Position numbers and translations under genes: made by a program. Below the pieces are notes generated by a model. That model saw nothing but the letters and a program-made list of their open reading frames with translations. It was not told the DNA's origin and did no database searches. Positions 57,495-64,000 of a stretch of DNA of 64,000 bases are shown here, piece after piece; position 1 is the stretch's first letter; each line of letters opens with the position of its first letter. This DNA comes from Luteibaculum sp964627445 (GTDB lineage: Bacteria; Bacteroidota; Bacteroidia; Flavobacteriales_D; Luteibaculaceae). The stretch is from positions 124,001-188,000 of the forward strand of contig CAZVJF010000001.1 of the NCBI GenBank assembly GCA_964627445.1. The letters run 5' to 3'.

Positions 57495-58940
57495 CTAGCG
57501 CGAGCGGCTTTTTAGAATTTCGCCTACAGCCTTGGGCTTAAGGATTCCAAGGACTAAAGCAATTACAGGTATCAGCACAACACTGAGAATTACTGCATTC
57601 CAACCCTTAAGGGTCTCTGCCGCCCAGCTACAAGAAACAAACACCACACCCGCAAAAATACCGAGTACCAACCAGTGCCATAAAACAAACCGGAAGGAAG
57701 TGTAGCGGTAAGCCGCTATAATTTGGATAATTGCGGTAAGCCCCTGCGTAAAAAGTGTGGCATACACCGCTCCCTGCACTTTGTACTCTGGGATAAGGAC
57801 GGCATTGAGCATGAGATTTACCAGCACACCCGTAATGGCCATTTGGTTTAGAAATCGCAGGTTACCCTGAGCTGTGAGCAGGGTTCCAAACACATAGGTA
57901 GAGGCTATGGGAATGAGTGAAAACATAAGCACCTCAAAAACATGGATACTCTGAGCGACTTCATTATCGTACAGCACGGTTATAATACGCTCCGAAAAAA
58001 CAGTAGCTAGCAATGCAACCCCGATACTGAACACCCCTAAAAGTTTCATAGCCGTTGCTGCTAAAGCGGTAACATCCTCCCGAGCTTTTACCATTTTAGC
58101 AAACATGGGTAGTAAGAGCGAAGCAAACAGATAGGCGATCATGGAACTGGCATCCAAAATGCGGTAACCCTGCGCATATATTCCCGATTGGATGCTACCC
58201 TCTGGAGCAGGCAATAAACGCTCCAACATGATGGCATCGGTGCGCGAGTAGATAGCCATCAGCAACACCAAAATAGCAAAAGGATAGCTCTCTTTTATAA
58301 TGGCCAGGTACCCCGATATTTTCAGCTGTATTTTCTTGATGCTGATCCGCCCTCCCAAAAAGCCAAATGCCAAAAGCACCGTAAGCAAGTAAGCAATGCT
58401 TTGCGCACCAACAAAAGAGCTTAAACTTAGGTAAGCACCCGATTGATAGAGCAATAAACCACCGCATAGACCAATAAGCAGAAGCTTGTCTGTAACCGAA
58501 ATAATGCTGTCGCGCTTAAACAGCATGAGGGCCGTAAGATTAGATCGGAGGAATAAGATGAGACTCAGCAGTACCTGATTGGCCGATAGCCAAAGTAGTA
58601 AATAGAGCATCTCCCCACGGTAGCCCAGAACAAGGCCTGCAATGAGCATGAGCAGCATATACACCAATGCAAGCCCCCCTTTGATATGCAACAGCTTGGT
58701 AAAGTACTTATGGATTAGAAAATCGTGCTGGGCAATGTTTCGATTGTTGTAAGAGGAAATACCCAAATCCAAAATGGAGCTAAACAAAATAGAAAAACTA
58801 AGCAGGGAAAAATAGCTACCATAATCTGCTGGCCCCAGAGCATTTTGTACCTCACGGTCCACGCCCAGCAACCAAAATGGTTTAACCACCAAGTTCAGCA
58901 GTAGAAGAAGAAAAAGATTGGATAAAAATTGAGCCCTCAT
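57495..58940 (-). CDS. Polysaccharide flippase, Wzx/MATE-like
   Basis: 481 aa from ATG 58940 (MRAQFLSNLFLLLLL). About 12-14 hydrophobic helices, with the Polysacc_synt pattern VNREVQ-like opening (LLGVDREVQNALGPADYGSYFSLLSFSILFSSILDLGISSYNNRNIAQ), typical of oligosaccharide flippases. It is upstream of the Wzz-like and ligase genes on the same strand, so the three make a minimal glycan assembly unit; glycosyltransferases are not in the window. The in-frame extension to 59000 is not needed. Confidence 0.9.
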   Translation of the reverse strand: MRAQFLSNLFLLLLLNLVVKPFWLLGVDREVQNALGPADYGSYFSLLSFSILFSSILDLGISSYNNRNIAQHDFLIHKYFTKLLHIKGGLALVYMLLMLIAGLVLGYRGEMLYLLLWLSANQVLLSLILFLRSNLTALMLFKRDSIISVTDKLLLIGLCGGLLLYQSGAYLSLSSFVGAQSIAYLLTVLLAFGFLGGRISIKKIQLKISGYLAIIKESYPFAILVLLMAIYSRTDAIMLERLLPAPEGSIQSGIYAQGYRILDASSMIAYLFASLLLPMFAKMVKAREDVTALAATAMKLLGVFSIGVALLATVFSERIITVLYDNEVAQSIHVFEVLMFSLIPIASTYVFGTLLTAQGNLRFLNQMAITGVLVNLMLNAVLIPEYKVQGAVYATLFTQGLTAIIQIIAAYRYTSFRFVLWHWLVLGIFAGVVFVSCSWAAETLKGWNAVILSVVLIPVIALVLGILKPKAVGEILKSRSR

Positions 58941-59063
58941 AGTGGTTTTTAGCCCTTGGGCAAAGTAAAGCAATTCCTTGCAGCTATGGGTATTAGCCAT
59001 AATTTCGCAATGCGCTTAAGCGGCACAGCCCCAAACTGGCTAAACCCAAATTATAACCACACC

Positions 59064-59675
59064 ATGAGAAGGCAACGCACATTAGCTCCCTATTTACAAA
59101 AAGGCAGGCTGGAAGCAGGATGCGATGAAGCCGGTCGTGGTTGTTTGGCAGGCCCGGTAGTGGCCGCTGCAGTAATACTTCATCCCAAGAAGTCCATTCC
59201 CGGGCTTAACGATTCCAAAAAGCTCAGCCAAAACCAGCGCAATGTTTTGCGAAAAACCATCGAAGAAAATGCACTGGCCTACGCGGTAAACTTTGTTTCT
59301 CCTGAGGAAATTGATGAAATAAACATACTCAACGCCTCTTTTTTAGCCATGCATCGCGCCATCGCGCAATTGTCTGAAACTCCTTCCCACTTACTTATCG
59401 ATGGCAACCGTTTTAACCCCTACCTCAACATTGGGCATACCTGCATTATCAAGGGCGATGGTAAATACGCTTCCATTGCAGCAGCTTCCATCCTGGCCAA
59501 AACCTACCGAGACCAATATTTGGAGGAGCAACACCAGCAATACCCTTATTACGGTTGGAATACCAACAAAGGCTACCCTACGAAAAAACATCGCGAGGCA
59601 ATAAAAGAGCACGGCCCCTGCCCACTCCACAGAAAATCTTTTACTTTACTCGCACAACCCCAACTGCCCTTTTAA
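59064..59675 (+). CDS. rnhB: Ribonuclease HII
   Basis: Cleaves RNA in RNA/DNA hybrids and single ribonucleotides. 203 aa from ATG 59064 (MRRQRTLAPYLQKGRLEAG). Catalytic residues: DEAGRG (Asp, Glu), DG in LLIDGNRF, and DGKYASIAAASILAKTYRD with the fourth acidic residue. The C-terminal EHGPCPLHRKSF matches the family's substrate-binding end. The open frame upstream to 58956 overlaps the divergent flippase region and is not conserved. Confidence 0.96.
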   Translation: MRRQRTLAPYLQKGRLEAGCDEAGRGCLAGPVVAAAVILHPKKSIPGLNDSKKLSQNQRNVLRKTIEENALAYAVNFVSPEEIDEINILNASFLAMHRAIAQLSETPSHLLIDGNRFNPYLNIGHTCIIKGDGKYASIAAASILAKTYRDQYLEEQHQQYPYYGWNTNKGYPTKKHREAIKEHGPCPLHRKSFTLLAQPQLPF

Positions 59676-59680
59676 CACCT

Positions 59681-62239
59681 ATGAGGAAAATTCTTGCTGC
59701 GCTACTGGTTGTAGCGGTTATCGCTTGTGTTGTAGGATTTCTGTATCAACTGCAGTCCAGTAAAAATGCAGTAGTGGTAAACTTAACCGCCAACATTCCC
59801 AACAACGCAGTATTTGCGATAGAATGCAACAGCTTAAAAGCTTTTTTAGAAGGCCTTAAAGACAACGAGCAGCTTTTTGGTGGTTTCGAGAAAACAGGTG
59901 CCTCGTTTCCCGTTTCTTGGTTTAGCCAATACCCAAAACATTATCTGGATGTGGCCGCTACCCTTTCCATGCATAAAACGGGTAAAGCGGTCTACCAACC
60001 GTTGGTGCAATTGTATGCCAACACTTTGGTCTTAGATTCGCTATTGCCAACACACACCCAAAAACAAGCCGCAAAATACGAAGGAGCAACCATAGCCCAA
60101 ATATCCAAAGACAGCCTCCAACTGTTTGCAGCACAAGCTGGTGATGCGGTTTTTATTAGCCCCCATGAAGAAACCATAAAGCAGTGCATCCGCTGGAAAA
60201 AAAGCCGCGCGAACCAGCAACAGCTAAGCAACGACTGGTTGGATTTGCGCAGCAGCCGAGGCACTGAAGAACTGGGGCATTTGTACATCCAACCCACATT
60301 GTGGACAGACTGGTCCAATACCACCCATAGCTTTCCCTCTGTTTGGCTACCTCGAAGTTTCTTGGCAAACCTTTGTTTGGACATCCAACCCGGACTAAAT
60401 CAGCTGCGCCTTACGGGTATTGCCGATGTTTTGGCCTCCAACCCAGCCATTTTTGCACAACAAAGCAACACCACAGAACCTAAATATCTATTGGACGTGC
60501 CTCAGGGCGTGAAACAAGTACACTGGTGGAACATTACCCATTGGAAAGGTTTTCTTGCAGCTGCAGAAATGCACCACGAAGCAAACAACCGAGGTACTGC
60601 ATTTGAGAATGCGCTCAACGATATCATGGAAAGCTCACGTGTGGTTTTTGAACAGAAGCTCCAAGATGCTTTTAAAAACGAGGTATTTCAGTGGTATTTT
60701 TTGGATGGCCGGGTACAAGGAATGCACTTGAGTAGCAGCGACAAATTCCTGCGCTACTTTGCGCCTGCCCTCAGCAACAAAACTACCGAAGGAGGTTTGC
60801 CCTTTTACCGAGTTTCTGAAAGCTTGCTCCACATTGTGTACCCCACAGCGCCTAGTACAAAGACACCCCACTACATCACCTTTGCGGGAGATTTTGCCTT
60901 TATGGGCAGCAACAAAAATCTATTACAGAAGTGTGTCCGAGCATGGCAAACCAAAGACTTGCTAAATCTTTCGTTGCAATATCCCGCCCTGGGCGAGGAT
61001 ATCAACCTCAACGCCAACCACATTCAGTTGGCTTTGGGAGGCGGCACACCCGAATCGCAACATGGCTTTTCGTACTTTCAAAGTGCGCAATCCCTGGGTG
61101 TTTGCACCTTTAGTCACCTCAAACAACAACGCTTTTACCAAGAATATTTAGGCGTATTTGCACAAACTGGAGCACAAAGAAAGTCACAAGCCTTGTGGAC
61201 CTGGAATAGCAGCTCACCCTTAGCTTTTCTACCTACCGCAGTTACCAACCACTACACGGGCAACCAAGAGTTGGTTTGCATAGATACGGCCAGTAACATA
61301 AGTCTACACAGTAAGAGTGGAAGGGTGCTATGGAATAAAAAATTGCCGCACCGGGTACTGCGCGAGCCTTTACAAATAGATATGTACAACAACGGCAAGT
61401 TGCAGCTGGCGTTGAATACACAAAGAACTTTAGAAGTAATTGATCGCAACGGCAATAACGTAGCACCGTTTCCAGTACACCTTAAATACCAGGCCACTAG
61501 CCCTGTTTTGGTAGCCGATTATGAGCTCAACAAAGACTATCGCTTTCTTTACGGAGCGGGCAAGCAACTTTTGAACTACGATATCGAAGGGCGCCCCACA
61601 CCCGGCTGGAAACCCTTTGAAGCCGATACAACCATAAGCACAAAGCCCTGGTTCCTAAAAATTGGGAAGAAAGACTACCTGGTAATTTTAGACGACCAAG
61701 GACGCGCCTATGTACTCAACCGCAGAGGTGGCGTACGCTACCCTTGCATGGTGGTTATTACTGATGCCACTAGCGAGATCTATCTAGAGAAAGGCAGCGA
61801 TATATCTAACTGTCGCTTTCGCTACATAAATGCTAACGACCAACTGGTTACCTTTTACTTTAACGGTAAAAAAGACCTGCAAAACCTGCAAGATATCGAC
61901 CAAATCAGTCAGTGCTCCAAAGTAGCCTTTCAAAACCAAAAAATGTGGGTTGTTTTAAGTAACCAAACCCTATTTATTTTGGACGAAAACCTGCGTACAC
62001 AAACTCGTTTTAGTGATGTACGCTTTCCCTTCTTTAGCACCAACAATTCCGAGTATCCTATTGCCTACAATAGTGCCACCACCGATTCACTGTATGTTAT
62101 TGACCACGATCATAACCGGCTTATAACCCTCGATAAAAAAGTAGAAAACGCACAATTGGTAAGCTTTTCCAAAAATGCAAAGCCTGCTTTAGTACTCAGT
62201 AAAGGAAAGGGTGTCTCGTGCTACCCCTTCTCATACTGA
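59681..62239 (+). CDS. Large membrane-anchored protein of unknown function
   Basis: 852 aa from ATG 59681 (MRKILAALLVVAVIACVVGFLY), one N-terminal transmembrane anchor. The first about 500 residues form an alpha/beta domain with weak resemblance to DUF3352-type proteins (NAVFAIECNSLKAFLEGL). The rest, from about residue 525, looks like a beta-propeller of PQQ/WD type with repeats such as LVCIDTASNISLHSKSGRVLWNKKL, LEVIDRNGNNVAPFPVHL and LVILDDQGRAYVLNRRGG. No catalytic motif is seen. It starts 5 nt after rnhB and is followed by a lipoprotein gene and a DUF5723 barrel gene, so an envelope complex is possible. Confidence 0.78.
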   Translation: MRKILAALLVVAVIACVVGFLYQLQSSKNAVVVNLTANIPNNAVFAIECNSLKAFLEGLKDNEQLFGGFEKTGASFPVSWFSQYPKHYLDVAATLSMHKTGKAVYQPLVQLYANTLVLDSLLPTHTQKQAAKYEGATIAQISKDSLQLFAAQAGDAVFISPHEETIKQCIRWKKSRANQQQLSNDWLDLRSSRGTEELGHLYIQPTLWTDWSNTTHSFPSVWLPRSFLANLCLDIQPGLNQLRLTGIADVLASNPAIFAQQSNTTEPKYLLDVPQGVKQVHWWNITHWKGFLAAAEMHHEANNRGTAFENALNDIMESSRVVFEQKLQDAFKNEVFQWYFLDGRVQGMHLSSSDKFLRYFAPALSNKTTEGGLPFYRVSESLLHIVYPTAPSTKTPHYITFAGDFAFMGSNKNLLQKCVRAWQTKDLLNLSLQYPALGEDINLNANHIQLALGGGTPESQHGFSYFQSAQSLGVCTFSHLKQQRFYQEYLGVFAQTGAQRKSQALWTWNSSSPLAFLPTAVTNHYTGNQELVCIDTASNISLHSKSGRVLWNKKLPHRVLREPLQIDMYNNGKLQLALNTQRTLEVIDRNGNNVAPFPVHLKYQATSPVLVADYELNKDYRFLYGAGKQLLNYDIEGRPTPGWKPFEADTTISTKPWFLKIGKKDYLVILDDQGRAYVLNRRGGVRYPCMVVITDATSEIYLEKGSDISNCRFRYINANDQLVTFYFNGKKDLQNLQDIDQISQCSKVAFQNQKMWVVLSNQTLFILDENLRTQTRFSDVRFPFFSTNNSEYPIAYNSATTDSLYVIDHDHNRLITLDKKVENAQLVSFSKNAKPALVLSKGKGVSCYPFSY

Positions 62240-62277
62240 AAATAAACGTTAATTTTCTCGACCCAAATACACTGGAT

Positions 62278-63867
62278 ATGCGAAGTATTAAAGCAGCAAT
62301 AGCCGTAATTATCTTGCTAGCAGGAGCTGCGGTTTCGTCTTGTTTAAGACCCAAACTCAAAAAGGTAAACCCAGAGTTTGCTATTCCTTTGGCCTATGGC
62401 AGGTTGGATGTTGCAGACGTACTTGCTCGGGTAGACAGCACAGATCTTGTAGAACTAAACAGTAGCGGCCTACTGGCCCTGGTGTATGAGGGCGATGTTT
62501 TTCGCTTGCGTGCCAAAGACTTATTACGCTTTCGGGATGTAAACGAATCCTTTGTCATTCCATCTACGGTAGACCAGGACCCATTTCCTGCAGGTACCAC
62601 GGTAACTATTGATGGTAGCGCCAACCAAAACCTGAGTATCGATGGGGTAAATGCACGCTTTCTTTCGGCCAAGGCAGGAGTAATCGACCTTACGGTAAAC
62701 AACAGTTTTCAAAATCCAGTAAACCTAACCGTAACTTTAACCAACAGTAGCAAAAACGGCAACCCCCTGCAATTTAACCTCAGCGTTCCAGCAAATGCAA
62801 CGCGCAATCAAGTCGTTTCTTTGGGAGGAACCACCGTTGACTTTGGAGCGGGGAATGAGCTGAACATAGACTACGCAATAGAAATTGTTTCTGAGGGCAA
62901 TCCGCTAACCAGCAACGATGCACTAGATCTCGATTTTGCTTTTAGAGCGGTAGAATACCGCGAGTTGCGCTTCGATCAGTACAGCGAAACCGTAACCATT
63001 CCCGAAGACAGCATTAAGCTAGATATTTTTAAAAACTCCGATCCATTGGGCGATAACCTGGACTTTGGCTTCCAAGATCCATCGGTAAACATTACCATAG
63101 ACAACGGTTTCGCACTTCCATCCGAAATCCTTATCAATAAATTAAACGCAGTGGGCGATAACGGAGTAAGTGAGCCCATACTCTTACAAAGCTTTCCCAA
63201 CCCTTTTCCAATTAACGCGCCTAGCACACCTTTCGAGAAAGCATTTACCACCGACAGCATCAACAGCAGCAACAGTAACATTAGCGCCATTCTTACGCCA
63301 GAAGATAAGTTTGTGAGCTACGATTTTGCTTTTAGAACCTTACCCGAAGGCGGTATGGCTTCCGTTTCAGACCAGAGTTCATTGGGCTTGCGAGCACGGG
63401 TAAACTTGCCCCTAACCGGTTATGCCGAGGGCTGGGTAATTTCCGACACCCTTAGCCTTACAGCCGACATTGAAGAAGGCGATTTTGAGTCTGCCAACAT
63501 CTTGGTGAATATTACCAATCAATTTCCGGTAAATGCCGAATTGCAAGTGTATTTTATGGACAACGATGGCGTAGTGCTCGACTCCTTATTGGACGGCCCC
63601 ACGCAAATTATACCCACAGGCACCGTAGATCCAGCCACCCGAAGAATTACGGTAGCCCAGGCAACGCATGATATTGGTTTGGATGCCGACCAAATTGCCA
63701 ATTTGGTAAAGACCGATAAGATTTTTATCCGTGCAGAACTGGCCACGGCCGATGCCCAAAACCAAACTCAGGTTTCCATATACAAGGACTATTTTATGGA
63801 AATATCCCTGGGCCTCAAAGCCGGATTCGTAGACATTTTTAACGCAGACAAAGAAGACGAAGAATGA
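62278..63867 (+). CDS. Large lipoprotein of unknown function
   Basis: 529 aa from ATG 62278 (MRSIKAAIAVIILLAGAAVSSC), lipobox AVSSC (Cys about 22). The mature part is beta-rich and acidic with Asp/Asn/Ser/Thr-rich repeats of the type VNLTVTLTNSSKNGNPLQFNL and NILVNITNQFPVNAELQVYFM, suggesting tandem Ig-like or beta-sandwich domains. No family name is recalled. Its stop overlaps the ATG of the next gene (ATGA), which encodes a predicted barrel; the pair is probably functionally linked at the outer membrane. Confidence 0.78.
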   Translation: MRSIKAAIAVIILLAGAAVSSCLRPKLKKVNPEFAIPLAYGRLDVADVLARVDSTDLVELNSSGLLALVYEGDVFRLRAKDLLRFRDVNESFVIPSTVDQDPFPAGTTVTIDGSANQNLSIDGVNARFLSAKAGVIDLTVNNSFQNPVNLTVTLTNSSKNGNPLQFNLSVPANATRNQVVSLGGTTVDFGAGNELNIDYAIEIVSEGNPLTSNDALDLDFAFRAVEYRELRFDQYSETVTIPEDSIKLDIFKNSDPLGDNLDFGFQDPSVNITIDNGFALPSEILINKLNAVGDNGVSEPILLQSFPNPFPINAPSTPFEKAFTTDSINSSNSNISAILTPEDKFVSYDFAFRTLPEGGMASVSDQSSLGLRARVNLPLTGYAEGWVISDTLSLTADIEEGDFESANILVNITNQFPVNAELQVYFMDNDGVVLDSLLDGPTQIIPTGTVDPATRRITVAQATHDIGLDADQIANLVKTDKIFIRAELATADAQNQTQVSIYKDYFMEISLGLKAGFVDIFNADKEDEE

Positions 63868-64000
63868 GACATTTAGTACTAACTACCCTTTTAGGATTTC
63901 TTTGTTTGGGTGTTTTTGCCCAGCGCGATTTTGGCTTGCAAGGCATGCAAAACACGTATCAAAAACGCTACCTAAACCCAGCCTTCCAACCCGACTCTAG
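63864..64000 (+). CDS. DUF5723-like outer-membrane protein, N-terminal part (cut by window edge)
   Basis: The first 45 residues are visible: signal peptide MRHLVLTTLLGFLCLGVFA, then QRDFGLQGMQNTYQKRYLNP and AFQPDS. The QNTYQ-x-RYLNPAFQPDS opening is that of DUF5723 barrel proteins of Bacteroidota. The frame overlaps the preceding lipoprotein stop by 4 nt (ATGA) and runs off the window. Confidence 0.7.
   Translation, partial: MRHLVLTTLLGFLCLGVFAQRDFGLQGMQNTYQKRYLNPAFQPDS

Noticed and set aside
1..64000. CRISPR arrays, insertion sequences, integrases, toxin-antitoxin or defence islands
   Set aside because: No regularly spaced repeats, terminal inverted repeats, transposase motifs or defence-type proteins were seen. 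The content is core chromosomal throughout.

Overview
The window is a gene-dense stretch of a Bacteroidota chromosome, most likely from the order Flavobacteriales. The evidence is gene content: a PorX-type response regulator fused to a PglZ domain (type IX secretion), an LpxC-FabZ fusion, eukaryote-like ProS, DUF3822-rsmD-coaD order, GWxTD and DUF5723 proteins, an OlsF-like aminolipid synthase and a bacilliredoxin-like YtxJ. Several upstream regions carry the Bacteroidota -7 promoter motif TAnnTTTG, and Shine-Dalgarno sites are mostly absent. I see no rRNA, CRISPR array, insertion sequence, integrase or phage gene. This is core chromosome, not an island.

Layout: 1-680 start of acnB (minus). 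891-2126 FtsX/MacB-type permease. 2466-3561 rpsF-rpsR-rplI (minus). 3744-5455 dnaX, split by a frameshift at an A10 run. 5479-8789 a putative metal-uptake cassette (small CxxC/His protein, TonB receptor, His-Asp-rich lipoprotein). 8843-10249 RecD-like helicase (minus). 10414-12972 membrane protein, DUF3822 protein, rsmD, coaD. 12975-16769 thioredoxin-like protein, Nudix hydrolase, pyrE, SRPBCC protein, birA. 16873-21136 rsfS-ftsH-DUF2007, then cdsA-psd. 21140-25655 (minus) HAD phosphatase, membrane protein, upp, radC, rpsT, tRNA-Glu, proS. 25753-28433 basic low-complexity lipoprotein and FadL-like porin. 28487-30402 zinc-ribbon protein and Nif3 (minus). 30447-34894 lpxK, gatB, TlpA-like lipoprotein, lpxH. 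34845-37527 gap, lipA and an outer-membrane-type protein (minus). 37578-38434 OsmC, YtxJ and a 43-residue lipoprotein. 38527-42361 GWxTD lipoprotein, rlmB, olsF-like gene. 42358-49639 aroB, proline dehydrogenase, then porX-tsaE-ald-hypothetical (minus) and an HD phosphohydrolase. 49667-55035 lpxD, lpxC/fabZ, lpxA, ABC ATPase, efp, second lpxD-like gene. 55032-58940 O-antigen ligase/polymerase, Wzz-like protein and flippase (minus). 59064-64000 rnhB followed by three envelope genes.

The dominant theme is envelope biogenesis: six lipid A-pathway genes (lpxA, lpxC, lpxD, a second lpxD-like gene, lpxH, lpxK), phospholipid synthesis (cdsA, psd), an aminolipid synthase, polysaccharide assembly, and several lipoproteins and outer-membrane barrels. 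Housekeeping genes are interleaved.

The points most worth a second look are: the dnaX frameshift, where the zero frame gives the short protein and the shifted frame the long one, the reverse of E. coli; three genes (lpxH, radC, DUF3822) whose conserved N-termini lie upstream of any AUG, GUG or UUG codon, two of them preceded by an in-frame AUC; the metal cassette; an alanine-dehydrogenase-family protein lacking the expected catalytic His; and a tiny lipoprotein overlapping ytxJ. I did not find an obviously novel defence or mobile system.
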